From Calothrix sp. PCC 7716 (GTDB lineage: Bacteria; Cyanobacteriota; Cyanobacteriia; Cyanobacteriales; Nostocaceae), in the NCBI RefSeq assembly GCF_019977735.1, contig NZ_AP025018.1, forward strand, positions 7,816,580-7,880,579: a stretch of DNA of 64,000 nucleotides, given 5' to 3'. Below, in pieces: positions 17,863 through 29,180 of this stretch. The notes under the pieces were generated by a model. The model was given only the letters and a program-made list of their open reading frames with translations, was not told where the DNA came from and searched no databases. The translations under genes and the position numbers were made by a program. How positions within the stretch are numbered: position 1 is the first letter of the stretch; each line of letters begins with the position of its first letter.

Positions 17863-19323
17863 TTACTTCACAATAAATGTTGCACTATCGCTAAGTTGAG
17901 AACTACCATTACTGAAATTTGCAGTTACCCACCATTCTGCACTAGCTCGTGCAAAACGCACCCCAGGACTAACTGTACAAGTACTTTTGCTAGTACAATT
18001 AGCTTGTGCAGGGGTAAAATCGCGATTAATTTTACCTGGTATATTAGGGTTGCTATACTCGTTAACCCAAAGTTTATAACTAGTAGCTCCTGGTACCGCT
18101 TGCCAAGAAAAACTTGGCGTATTTGTTGTAATTTCACCTTTTGGCGAGATAAGTACGGGTTTTGTCACACTCACAAGCTGTTTAAAAGTTTGACCAGAAG
18201 GTTTAATTAAACCGTTGATGTCAAAAAGTCCAAACCTACCCTCACGGTCATTTTTTGCATATCGGTCAACAAGTTGATACCAACAAGCAACCGGAACAAA
18301 ATTCCAAGTGTTAATTAGGGCGATAGAAGAGCGCAGATGGTCAGCTTGGTCGTTTGGAAATCTGGAACCATTCCATCCAGTTGTGCTACTGAAACCGAAT
18401 TCACTCAACCAAATCGGTTTGTCATCGCTTTTGGCTAACATCGCTTGTCTAACTCGCTCAACACCAATCTTGAAGCACCACAGTTTTGAAGATTCAACTC
18501 CTGTTGGACATTCATTCGGTCCATAACTCCTGCCACTAGAATCACCAGGATAAACACCAGTATAAGGATGCATTGACAGCGCATCAAAGTAACCCTTAAT
18601 GCCAGCTTTATACATTTCGTTGACATAATCAACATCTCCAGCAGCAATGGCGCCTGCTAAAACTGTAGCTTTGGGGTCAACACTCTTAATTCTGGTATAA
18701 GATGCTTTTACTAGATTTGTATATTGTGAGGCGCCTTTAAGATCAATAAACAAATTGTTCAAGTCGTTAATTGCCCAAGGACGAGAGCCAAGCGGTTTCC
18801 AATTACCTTTAAGATTAGGCTCATTCCATATTTCCCAAGCATAAACCCTACTACGGTAACGCTGTACAAGTTTAGCAATAGCGTTAGCATAGTCATTGTA
18901 ATTAGTTGGTGGGTATAGCAAGTAATCTGTGTAACTTGAGTCGTTGCATCTTTTATTTGGCGCCGATGAAGCCCAGCATGGTGTCTGTCCCAATTCAATA
19001 ATCAGCTTAATTCCTGCTTTTTCGGCAGCAGACACATCTGCGTCTAGTTCATCCCAGAACCATTGCGGAGTTATTCCTGCTTGTTGCGGTTCCATTAAAT
19101 GCCAAGTTACTGGTAAACGAACAACTTTCGCTCCTACTTGCTGCATTAAACTAATTCGCTCTGGCAAATTACGTCCTACCTGTCTGGCAATATTAAACTC
19201 ATGTACTCCGTATAACTTACTACTTTGCTGTGCTATAATCGGTCGCAAAAATGTAATTTGAGAGAAAAAGAATATCAATTGTAAAACAATAACCAGCATG
19301 AAAATTGATATGAATTTTCGCAT
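17863..19323 (-). CDS. Secreted clan GH-A glycoside hydrolase
   Basis: A 486-residue exported enzyme with an N-terminal signal/anchor (FISIFMLVIVLQLIFFFSQ). The (beta/alpha)8 catalytic domain spans about 40-385. Acid/base Glu lies in YAWEIWNEPN, and the nucleophile Glu in PIWLSEFGFS, the two hallmarks of clan GH-A (GH5/GH39-like). Other clan features: VVRLPVTWHLMEP and ALSMHPYTGV. The C-terminal ~95 residues form a fibronectin/Ig-like domain (PSFSWQAVPGATSYKLWV). ATG 19323 is chosen, with AAGGAG seven bases upstream. It probably trims exopolysaccharide or cell-envelope glycans. The exact family cannot be fixed by eye. Confidence 0.82.
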   Translation of the reverse strand: MRKFISIFMLVIVLQLIFFFSQITFLRPIIAQQSSKLYGVHEFNIARQVGRNLPERISLMQQVGAKVVRLPVTWHLMEPQQAGITPQWFWDELDADVSAAEKAGIKLIIELGQTPCWASSAPNKRCNDSSYTDYLLYPPTNYNDYANAIAKLVQRYRSRVYAWEIWNEPNLKGNWKPLGSRPWAINDLNNLFIDLKGASQYTNLVKASYTRIKSVDPKATVLAGAIAAGDVDYVNEMYKAGIKGYFDALSMHPYTGVYPGDSSGRSYGPNECPTGVESSKLWCFKIGVERVRQAMLAKSDDKPIWLSEFGFSSTTGWNGSRFPNDQADHLRSSIALINTWNFVPVACWYQLVDRYAKNDREGRFGLFDINGLIKPSGQTFKQLVSVTKPVLISPKGEITTNTPSFSWQAVPGATSYKLWVNEYSNPNIPGKINRDFTPAQANCTSKSTCTVSPGVRFARASAEWWVTANFSNGSSQLSDSATFIVK

Positions 19324-19381
19324 GAGCAATCTCCTTATTTTTATTGAAGTTCATATTCTTACTTCTCCACACTCCCAAAAT

Positions 19382-20257
19382 TTAGGCGCCTAAAAACATA
19401 CCCAAACTCTGACCCGAAGCTAGCCTAAAAGTACCAGCGGGTAAAGCAGCGGAAAACGTGCTGCGAACATCTGCAACCAAATCAAAACCAGACCCCCTGG
19501 CAACAAACAAATCAAACCCAGCAGCATCTGGTCTAGCAAAATAAGTTTCACCAATACCCAACTGAATCACATCTCCCCTAGATAAATCAGAAATTTGAGC
19601 ATAATCACCATTACCAAAACCATAGTAAGACCCACTACGGTCGCCTAGAACAAATGCATCATTATTAGCTCCACCTACCAAAACATCAAACTCACCCTTA
19701 CCGCGCGAAAATTGATTAGTACCCAACAAAATATCATTACCAGCATCACCAACCACCAAATCATTGCCAGCAGAACCAATCAATAAATCATTCCCACCAC
19801 CACCAAAAAGAGAATCATTACCAGCAAAACCATCAATTGTATTATTAAAATTATTGCCTACAACCCTATCACTATTACCAGTCGCCAAAACGTTAGTAAA
19901 ATTTACCACTTGAAAATTTAACGAACCAATTCTTGGAACATTGTTAACAGTCAAACGATTTTGACTTAAATCAACATTTAAAGAAGCTACAGAGGTGCCA
20001 ATCGAAGCATTAATTGTATTCCCTAGAACATTAGGAGCAATAATTCTTTCAACATTCAATAATTGGTCAGTTCCAAAACTACTTTTACCAATACCACCAC
20101 GAGTAAAAAGTGAGATAGCTTGCCCAAAATTACTATAATCAACAGTATCAAAACCGCTACCACCATTAATTAAATCACTTCCAGCAGAAGAAACAAAAGT
20201 ATCATTACCTACAGAACCAAATAATTTGTCATTATTTTTAGAACCAAAAATAGTCAT
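19382..20257 (-). CDS. RTX (haemolysin-type) calcium-binding protein
   Basis: A 291-residue protein with glycine-aspartate nonapeptide repeats (NDKLFGSVGNDTFVSSAG; later GGGGNDLLIGSAGNDLVVGD) that form calcium-binding parallel beta-rolls. It has no N-terminal signal peptide, as expected for type I secretion through a C-terminal signal. The C-terminus (GDVIQLGIGETYF, then FRLASGQSLGMFLGA) matches a common end of short cyanobacterial RTX proteins. No transporter genes are adjacent. Probably a surface or extracellular-matrix protein. Confidence 0.82.
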   Translation of the reverse strand: MTIFGSKNNDKLFGSVGNDTFVSSAGSDLINGGSGFDTVDYSNFGQAISLFTRGGIGKSSFGTDQLLNVERIIAPNVLGNTINASIGTSVASLNVDLSQNRLTVNNVPRIGSLNFQVVNFTNVLATGNSDRVVGNNFNNTIDGFAGNDSLFGGGGNDLLIGSAGNDLVVGDAGNDILLGTNQFSRGKGEFDVLVGGANNDAFVLGDRSGSYYGFGNGDYAQISDLSRGDVIQLGIGETYFARPDAAGFDLFVARGSGFDLVADVRSTFSAALPAGTFRLASGQSLGMFLGA

Positions 20258-20512
20258 GATTTTTTATCCAATTTAATTACTTTTCAAAAACAAACATCTT
20301 TGTGCAGAATAAAACTTACACTTGATGTTTGAGCCGCCAGTGTTTTTACTGACACTTTCAGAGTAAAACAGCAAGCAAGTAGATAAAAGAACCAAAGCGA
20401 CCACTTTACTGGCACGAAGAGTTACTAGTAAATGGCACAAAACTGTCATAGACCCATCCGGAAAAAAAAATTGCAGCTTCCAATGGGATTTCCAAGCTTA
20501 TTACAGGCGCCA

Positions 20513-20780
20513 CTCTAACAGCTTTCTCTTCATTTTTTTGATAGAGTAATGCTTTAATCGCTGTTCATCTCTATGTCCCAGGTACCTTATATCTTGCACC
20601 ATTCTCAACAAGCTCAAAGAAACCGGGCTTCTTTACGATAAACTAGGGTTTCTAGCAAAATCTTTCTCAAGAAGCCCGGTTTCTCGGACTGGTGCAAGAT
20701 GTGAGGTACTGCTCCCCCAAACACTCCAAAAAAACTTACCAAACACTATGGTGCCAAACCTCGTAAAAACTGAGTTACTC
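20513..20780 (+). pseudogene. Duplicated 5' fragment of dus, split by a small element
   Basis: Positions 20528-20585 match 43373-43430 (promoter side, ATG and first codons of the dus gene at 43416) almost base for base. The match resumes after an inserted element (GCTCCCCCAAACACTCC against GCTTCCCCAAACACTCC) and then fades. It is a decayed partial duplication, not a gene. Confidence 0.85.
20586..20703. mobile_element. 118-bp MITE-like element with AGGTAC target duplication
   Basis: Ends are inverted (ATCTTGCACCA ... TGGTGCAAGAT) and an inner inverted pair GAAACCGGGCTTCT / AGAAGCCCGGTTTC makes a long hairpin. AGGTAC occurs on both sides (20580-20585, 20704-20709) but once in the uninterrupted dus sequence, so it is a target-site duplication. 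Confidence 0.85.
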
Positions 20781-20782
20781 CT

Positions 20783-20893
20783 AACTTGCACCATTCGCAA
20801 CAAGCCAAAAGAAACCGGGTTTCTGTACGAGAGATTAAGCTTTTTTAGCGCAGCTTGTCGCAAGAAACCCGGTTTCTAGACCAGGTGCAAGAT
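20783..20893. mobile_element. Second copy of the CTTGCACC element
   Basis: CTTGCACC (20785-20792) and GGTGCAAG (20884-20891) are inverted ends; inside is the pair AGAAACCGGGTTTCT / AAGAAACCCGGTTTCT. Same family as the element 80 bp upstream. A shorter relative with CTTGCACA...TGTGCAAG ends lies at 20938-20993. Confidence 0.75.
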
Positions 20894-21085
20894 GTCAGCC
20901 TCCGACTGGCGCCCTTCGCGCTCCAGTAAAATATAGGACTTGCACATCTTTCTGAAACCCTTGCTATATATAGGATTTTAGAATGTGCAAGTTAGGAGGT
21001 TAGCGGCATATACTTTTCCTCAAAAGGCTATCATACAAGGTTTGTATCAGTTAACAAACTGCCTAAAATCCCAGAAACAAGGTGG

Positions 21086-21313
21086 TTGAGGCTTTTTGGA
21101 CGAGGTGCAGTCCAAGGAACAGCTGTAAAAGAAGTTCTGAGTTTGGAAAAAAATGATAATCAACGTAACGAGGCACTGCGCCTATTATCGACTTGGCAAA
21201 TTAGTATAGATGTAGCACCACAATCCGGTTTTGAAGATTTGGAGTTTAAGATGATAGTATCAAAAGCTTATCAGGAATGGGAAGAAGCTACTAAGGGACT
21301 TACAAAAAATTAA
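21086..21313 (+). CDS. Hypothetical protein, probably truncated
   Basis: A 75-codon frame opening at TTG 21086; the frame is also open upstream without a good start (NKLPKIPETRW). It is acidic and helical at the C-terminus (FKMIVSKAYQEWEEA). The last ~7 codons lie in the inverted end of the MITE at 21294-21420, so the original C-terminus was probably lost. I do not recognise it. Confidence 0.35.
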   Translation: MRLFGRGAVQGTAVKEVLSLEKNDNQRNEALRLLSTWQISIDVAPQSGFEDLEFKMIVSKAYQEWEEATKGLTKN

Positions 21314-21420
21314 TTCTCCATATTGTGGAATCGGCATCCTTGCCCGTTCCATTACAAGGGTGTTTGCTCGGATGCCCACCCACAAGAAATTAGTTAATAT
21401 TTTATTATTTGTAAGTCCCT
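21294..21420. mobile_element. 127-bp MITE inserted at the distal end of CRISPR array 1
   Basis: Inverted ends AGGGACTTAC (21294) and GTAAGTCCCT (21411-21420). The interior holds ATTGTGGAATCGGCATCCTTG and GGATGCCCACCCACAAGAAA. An inverted-orientation relative is at 31269-31391, and partial relatives lie at 47204-47284 and 47990-48022. Its right end replaces the first ten bases of the outermost CRISPR repeat. Confidence 0.8.
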
Positions 21421-21971
21421 AATCCGATTTCAAGTAATCGGTAAAGTGTTCGATTTTTTGAAAAGCATTTCTGGTTACGATATTTTGTTTCCAACTAATC
21501 CGATTTCAAGTAATCGGTAAAGGTAACAGAAGAATCCATTAGTGGAGTCTTCATCGTAGTGTTTCCAACTAATCCGATTTTAAGTAATCGGTAAAGCTTC
21601 TTTGGTTTTGTCTGCTTCTGTTATTCTTTCTGGTTTGTTTCCAACTAATCCGATTTTAAGTAATCGGTAAAGACGCTCGCATGAGCTTTGAGCAAGTCAC
21701 AAGATTCACGTTTCCAACTAATCCGATTTTAAGTAATCGGTAAAGTGTTTTTTGGGTTTTTATAGTCATTTGTTTGTCCATTTATTGTTTCCAACTAATC
21801 CGATTTTAAGTAATCGGTAAAGGAAAAGACAATTCGAGTAAAAAGACAAGGTTCATTGTTGTTTCCAACTAATCCGATTTTAAGTAATCGGTAAAGAATC
21901 ACTTTGTTGAATAGCATATCTGCAATCCAGTCTGTGTTTCCAACTAATCCGATTTTAAGTAATCGGTAAAG
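21411..21971 (-). CRISPR. CRISPR array 1: 8 repeats, 7 spacers
   Basis: 36-bp repeats start at 21411 (5' part replaced by MITE), 21487, 21561, 21637, 21710, 21787, 21861 and 21936; spacers are 37-41 bp. On the plus strand the repeat begins GTTTCCAACTAATCCGATTT and ends AATCGGTAAAG. Degenerate copies (first damaged, first two with C for T) are at the left and a conserved leader at the right, so transcription should run leftward. The crRNA-sense repeat then ends TAGTTGGAAAC, giving the GAAAC-type 3' end that becomes the 5' handle in many type I/III systems. The stem is CCGAT/ATCGG. It lies downstream of the Cmr operon. Confidence 0.97.
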
Positions 21972-22189
21972 AGGTCGTCTGGGATGCTTTGCCCAGTAAG
22001 GGTTTCAGGCGCCAAATCGACACACTCCTGAAAAACATTATATATGTTGTGGAAAATTGTACAAAACACATACTTCAAACCCTTGCCCAGCAAGCAATCG
22101 ACACACTCAAACGAAAAAATAGGCATTTGAGCGATTTGGCGGAGTGTGTAGATGACCATGTTACAAAATCTCCTTAATAATGCTGAAAG
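21972..22189 (-). promoter_or_regulatory. CRISPR leader 1
   Basis: About 215 bp closely matching the leaders of arrays 2 and 3 (GCCCAGTAAGGGTTTCAG, AATCGACACACTC twice, AACATTATATATGTTGTG, GAGTGTGTAGAT). The repeated AATCGACACACTC, once inverted as GAGTGTGT, could be integration or protein-binding sites. Short ORFs in this stretch are artefacts of the leader. Confidence 0.85.
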
Positions 22190-22235
22190 CTAGATGGTGT
22201 AATACTTATGCGCCTTTGTTCTCCGCTGTCAACAT
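22190..22235 (-). pseudogene. cas2: Residual 3' end of a cas2 copy
   Basis: Reading the minus strand, LTAENKGA is followed after a frameshift by HKYYTI and a TAG, matching the end of the intact Cas2 (LTIGSEEP...PKYYVI). Only about 15 codons remain, directly upstream of leader 1. Confidence 0.6.
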
Positions 22236-22238
22236 ACT

Positions 22239-23372
22239 TTAAGGGTTATTATTGACTTCTGGTTCTAGACCGTAGCGACGTAATATTAGTTTTCCCTGAG
22301 AGATGGTGTTGCTGACGCGCGTATCTTGGGTTACGCGAAAATGGTCAATATTGTCTTTGTTAACATATCTGTCGTACTGTATTCCTCCATGTTGCCGTAA
22401 AATTGCAGTGTCGCCATTTGATTCATTCAATAAACCTGTTACTGTGGCTAGGGTTTCTTGTAATTTGACTCGTTTATGTTTTTCTTTAACTTTGTTGTAG
22501 TCTGCTCTAAAGGTATCTTGATATTCTAATCGCGAGAAGGGAATTAAATCACCAGATAGTAATTCTTCTTTACACTGGTTCCAAATTAATTGTCCCCATG
22601 TTGAAAGTGTCATTTTACCATCTATTTCCCCTAGCATTGTTTCTGGTATTCCTGCTGTTTGCTGTGGAGAAAGTCCAATTCCAGAGTTTAATAATGCTAG
22701 TTGCATTATATAAGGTTTAATTAAAGATGTATCTACGGATATTGGTAAACGAGGAATTGTAATTAAATCTGATTTTTCGCCTTCAAATATGTATATTATT
22801 TCATCTGCATAAAACATGCCAATTGTGTTAAGATATCCTTGTAGGCTTTTAAAACTACCTACTAAGTTAAAGTAAATTTTGTATTTGTACTCTTTTAAGG
22901 GTGGAATTGTTTCTTGTAACCAAACTATTAACTCGTCTATTCCACTAGAAAAAGATTCTGTACTTGCCATACAAAGTCCACTAGGAGCATAAATGGTAAT
23001 ATTTGTTAAGTTTTGTTTTCTTAGTAAAGCTTCAACGATTTGCGCTGTTGTTTTACCTTGAATTGTATCTGTTGCTATTAAAAAATGGTAGTCTTCTTTA
23101 CCTTGGCTTAAGTCTTCTTGATAAATTCCATAAATACCATTTAATTCTGCACTTGCACGTCTAATTTGAGGTATTTTAACTGCTGATAGTTGTTCGTCTG
23201 CTCTTTTTTTCAAAGTGGAAATAATTGTTTTGATATTTTCTGGTGTCTCTTTTTCGTTAAGATTTGCTGTATCTCGCAGTTGGGAATACCAATCTTTTTC
23301 TTCTGGGTTTGCACGATTGATTTGATTGGTCAGTAAGCTCGTGCCTACGGTTGATAAAATGACGCGACGCAT
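22239..23372 (-). CDS. CARF-domain effector with RelE-like C-terminus (Cami1-like)
   Basis: A 377-residue protein. The N-terminal ~240 residues are an APE2256-type CARF domain (RRVILSTVGTSLL at the start; FLIATDTIQGKTTAQIVEALL; KIYFNLVGSFKSLQGYL), which binds cyclic oligoadenylates made by Cas10. The C-terminal ~95 residues look RelE-like: a basic helical stretch (FRADYNKVKEKHKRVKLQETL) then GGIQYDRY and the strand pattern DHFRVTQDTRVSNTISQGKL. CARF-RelE fusions (Cami1) are ribosome-dependent mRNA interferases; that assignment here is inference. It is the last gene of the Cmr operon, 53 bp after the RAMP fusion gene, next to array 1. Confidence 0.75.
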   Translation of the reverse strand: MRRVILSTVGTSLLTNQINRANPEEKDWYSQLRDTANLNEKETPENIKTIISTLKKRADEQLSAVKIPQIRRASAELNGIYGIYQEDLSQGKEDYHFLIATDTIQGKTTAQIVEALLRKQNLTNITIYAPSGLCMASTESFSSGIDELIVWLQETIPPLKEYKYKIYFNLVGSFKSLQGYLNTIGMFYADEIIYIFEGEKSDLITIPRLPISVDTSLIKPYIMQLALLNSGIGLSPQQTAGIPETMLGEIDGKMTLSTWGQLIWNQCKEELLSGDLIPFSRLEYQDTFRADYNKVKEKHKRVKLQETLATVTGLLNESNGDTAILRQHGGIQYDRYVNKDNIDHFRVTQDTRVSNTISQGKLILRRYGLEPEVNNNP

Positions 23373-23425
23373 GGTGTTTTTCCTTGTTTATTTAAATGAA
23401 GGTATATTCGATTGCAAAATTTGCG

Positions 23426-25102
23426 CTACCACAGTTTTTGAAAACTGTTTTGTTGCTTTTTTTGAGAGTCGAGATACTGTAGAAATTGCCGCGATTCATT
23501 TGAGTTATCGGGAAATATAGTTAAAATTTCTAAGTATTTTGTGGTTTTTTTGGGAATTGGTTTTCCATTTGGGTTTTGGGGATTTTTAACTAACCGAACT
23601 AAGGGATACATTCGATGCCATATTCTACCTATTTGACCCATTCTTCCTGTTAGTGACGAACGGTAAATTGAACCTTCTGGCTGTATTCCGCGAATTTCGT
23701 CTTGATAAGCTCCGTGTAACCAAAATATTGCTTTTGATTCTTCGCTGGTTTCTGCTTCTCTTCCCCATACTTGCACTTTATCTGGATGCCATGCTTCTCG
23801 CCACGGCGCCTTTTGAGTGATATTTGGTGTAATATTTTGGAGTACCATCCAGTCTTGCGCTATTTGCCGTACTTTGTCGATGAACCCACCGACTTGCTCT
23901 AATTTACGGACTTGTACATCGTTAAAAAGTGACCGCTCTCCTAACCATTGCCAATGACAACCAATTAAAGATTTATGTTGGTTTTCATAATATTCTTCGT
24001 AAAATAACCGATGGTCGGCTCGGCGCCACGATTTCCCAAAACCTCCCAATACCATACTAAACTGGGTTAAGGCTGCGATTAATTTTTTCAGCGCTTCTTC
24101 ATGTTTTGGGTCGGGTAGTTTTTTCATTAACAACCAAGTTAGTTCTCCTTCGATATCGTAGGTTGGTTGAATATAACCTCCTCTACCAAATGTTCCTGGG
24201 TCATCTTTAAAAACTTGAAAGCTCATTCCCAATAATCCAATAACTGCCTGACCTTGAATTCCACCAAACAAATTATTAACTATTCTATCTGCTGTGTTTT
24301 CGTTAGTTAGTCCACCAAAAATCCGTAAAGCATGACCCCGCATTGCTGCTCTGAAAATATTAGCTCTAAATTCTCCCGTGCCATCAATGAGCTTGGCTGC
24401 TTGTCCTTGACCTTTGAGACGGCTATAGTAAAGTATATTACCAGTATGTTTTTCTGGTTGACCGTATCCAGCACAAACACGACTACCAATTCCTTTAGAA
24501 ATAGCTTTTTCCCAAATATTCCAGATTATTTCCCATTCGGAATCATCTAAAGGAGTGTTACTAGAAATACTAAATCTTAGTTCTGGTTTATGTAGAGAAA
24601 TTTGAATAAAAGCACCTGAACCTTTGTCACTAGATTTAACTTGCCAGTCTTGCTGGGGGTGGACGATATCTACTAAATCTTCTGTCCAAGCAGTATCGGT
24701 AGGATAACCACCATGAAAGCGCAAAATACCAGGTTTAAAATCACCATCCACTGATTTACCACAATAATAATCGCGTTGTTCTTTTGTACACGCGCGACTG
24801 AATATACCTTTCATGCTACTACCAGGATACAATGGCCAACCTAGTGCGCCTATTACCGGACGAATTACTCCATCATCCTGTCCACTATTTGTAATAAATC
24901 TCCAAGTTAAATTAAAAATACGAGTTTGAACATTAGTACTAGGTTCGGAAAGCTGGGGATAGGTTTTATCTACCCACTCCCCAGTCCAACGTGTAGCGTC
25001 TTGTTCGTTAGCACCGGGAACGAGTCGTTGAATTTGGCAACGTCCGTTAATTTGGGCCCGAAATAACATTGGGACTTTTTTGGCAGGGTCGGGAATTGGC
25101 AT
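23426..25102 (-). CDS. cmr6: RAMP protein, Cmr6-like with Cmr1-like second half
   Basis: A 558-residue type III-B backbone protein, about twice the usual Cmr6 length. The N-terminal half has the Cmr6/RAMP motifs GWPLYPGSSMKGIFSRA and SKGIGSRVCAGYGQP. The second half repeats a RAMP-like layout reminiscent of Cmr1: FRANIFRAAMRGHALRIFGG, NLFGGIQGQAVIG and VLGGFGKSWRRADHRL. This suggests a Cmr6-Cmr1 fusion that caps the target end of the complex; no separate cmr1 exists in the operon. Start ATG 25102, 29 bp after cmr5. The Cmr1 assignment is moderate. Confidence 0.75.
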   Translation of the reverse strand: MPIPDPAKKVPMLFRAQINGRCQIQRLVPGANEQDATRWTGEWVDKTYPQLSEPSTNVQTRIFNLTWRFITNSGQDDGVIRPVIGALGWPLYPGSSMKGIFSRACTKEQRDYYCGKSVDGDFKPGILRFHGGYPTDTAWTEDLVDIVHPQQDWQVKSSDKGSGAFIQISLHKPELRFSISSNTPLDDSEWEIIWNIWEKAISKGIGSRVCAGYGQPEKHTGNILYYSRLKGQGQAAKLIDGTGEFRANIFRAAMRGHALRIFGGLTNENTADRIVNNLFGGIQGQAVIGLLGMSFQVFKDDPGTFGRGGYIQPTYDIEGELTWLLMKKLPDPKHEEALKKLIAALTQFSMVLGGFGKSWRRADHRLFYEEYYENQHKSLIGCHWQWLGERSLFNDVQVRKLEQVGGFIDKVRQIAQDWMVLQNITPNITQKAPWREAWHPDKVQVWGREAETSEESKAIFWLHGAYQDEIRGIQPEGSIYRSSLTGRMGQIGRIWHRMYPLVRLVKNPQNPNGKPIPKKTTKYLEILTIFPDNSNESRQFLQYLDSQKKQQNSFQKLW

Positions 25103-25131
25103 AATTTATTTTTCTTGATTTCTCTTGATGT

Positions 25132-25524
25132 TTATTTGTAACGTTGCGTCCACCAAACAATACAGTCACACAGTTGCGTCAAAACAGCTAAAGCTACTCG
25201 TTGCTCGTCTATATGTAACTTCCATAGCTCGTCAGACATAGCTTGAATTTGGCTGGTATTTTTAGCATCTACTGGTTCGTTAGGAATTAAAACTCCTGCT
25301 TGTTCCATAATTCCGACTAATGCGTCCCAAGTTTCTTTCCAATATTGAGATTTTTCTGGTTCTTTAGCTTGCAAGCGCAAATGTTCTCCCCAAAAACGCT
25401 CTAACCCGTAAGCAACAGCCATCCTCATTTTATACGACTGGTTGAGAGACTTTTCATCGCGTTGCTTGGCGCCCAATACTAATTTTTGCGCTTCTCGGTC
25501 TAAATCGTATGATTTCCAACCCAT
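25132..25524 (-). CDS. cmr5: Cmr5 small subunit
   Basis: A 130-residue, all-helical protein of the size and place of Cmr5, the small subunit lining the inner filament of Cmr complexes. ATG 25524 (MGWKSYDLD) is chosen: it lies two bases after the cmr4 stop and has AGGAGA from the end of cmr4 as its RBS. The longer upstream frame would overlap cmr4. Sequence similarity to known Cmr5 is weak by eye (YGLERFWGEHLRL, LLT-like C-terminal helix), so the call leans on length and operon position. Confidence 0.72.
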   Translation of the reverse strand: MGWKSYDLDREAQKLVLGAKQRDEKSLNQSYKMRMAVAYGLERFWGEHLRLQAKEPEKSQYWKETWDALVGIMEQAGVLIPNEPVDAKNTSQIQAMSDELWKLHIDEQRVALAVLTQLCDCIVWWTQRYK

Positions 25525-25526
25525 AA

Positions 25527-26333
25527 TTAATAGTCTCCTGCTAATCTTACTCGACAATGCCCAAAACCAATCGACTCTAACCCACCAAAATAAAGCTCTT
25601 GAGATTTTTCTTCACCAAAAGGTTGCCAACCTTGTTCTTTTAAAGCGATGGGAAATACCATTACACTACCTTCTGGTAAAGCTTCAACATTAAAAAATGC
25701 ACTTCCATCTACTTTTTTCTCGTCCGCAGCTAGTTTCACCCTACTTTGACGGTAAAGTGCCATATCGTGTAACATCGCAATATCTTTGTTAGCAACTACC
25801 AATAAATTATCGGGAGCTAAATCCGCATCAGTTGGTATCCAAGCAGAAAGATCATCTTCGTGTTCAATTTCGATAAAACCCAGGTTAAAAAATAGAACTC
25901 GATGATTGGTGCCAACTTGACGACTTTGTAATGCTTTCGGCGCCGTATATGGTTTGGGTAAATTTGCGGAGATACCAGCAATTTGCTTGTAGCGTTTGAG
26001 CAACCAAGGACATGTTACCCAAACAATAGGTTGACCGGGACAAAATACAGGTAGCCATACTAAAGATGCGTATTCAAACTTTACTAATGCTTCTGTTGTC
26101 GTGTTTTCTGCATTCAATATAGCTTCGTGACCATACCATTTATTTTCGCTTCCTTTGGTATGCGAGCGCATATCTGCTCTAAATCTACCCCGAATCGAAC
26201 TACCAGGAATAATTCCTGTCTGGGTAAACTGGTCACGGAAAATTAGGTTTAAATTACCCGTTTCTTCCCCTGCACTTGCTCCGATATGTAAAGGCGCCAA
26301 AGTTTCAATTATGCCGTAAGCTTTTTTGTACAT
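25527..26333 (-). CDS. cmr4: Cmr4 (Cas7-family) backbone subunit lacking the catalytic Asp
   Basis: A 268-residue RAMP protein forming the crRNA-binding filament. Seen: LAPLHIGASAGEETG, the RAMP glycine motif GIIPGSSIRGRFRAD, and the C-terminal GGLESIGFGHCRVRL. In Cmr4/Csm3 the RNA-cleaving Asp lies in a GxxD-P-xRD segment; the matching segment here is GNLNLIFRDQF, with Leu at the expected position and no Asp adjacent. Target RNA cleavage by the backbone may therefore be lost. Upstream neighbour cmr3 ends 11 bp before; cmr5 follows directly. Confidence 0.85.
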   Translation of the reverse strand: MYKKAYGIIETLAPLHIGASAGEETGNLNLIFRDQFTQTGIIPGSSIRGRFRADMRSHTKGSENKWYGHEAILNAENTTTEALVKFEYASLVWLPVFCPGQPIVWVTCPWLLKRYKQIAGISANLPKPYTAPKALQSRQVGTNHRVLFFNLGFIEIEHEDDLSAWIPTDADLAPDNLLVVANKDIAMLHDMALYRQSRVKLAADEKKVDGSAFFNVEALPEGSVMVFPIALKEQGWQPFGEEKSQELYFGGLESIGFGHCRVRLAGDY

Positions 26334-26344
26334 GTATATTACTC

Positions 26345-29067
<2,723 letters not shown>

Positions 29068-29180
29068 ATTTACTATAATTCTATACGAGTGTAAAATATT
29101 ACATTTTAATTTAATCCTCTTTTAGCCAGAAAAAGCTCTATTTCGGATTAATTTAAGATTTTATATTTTCTCAATACTCC

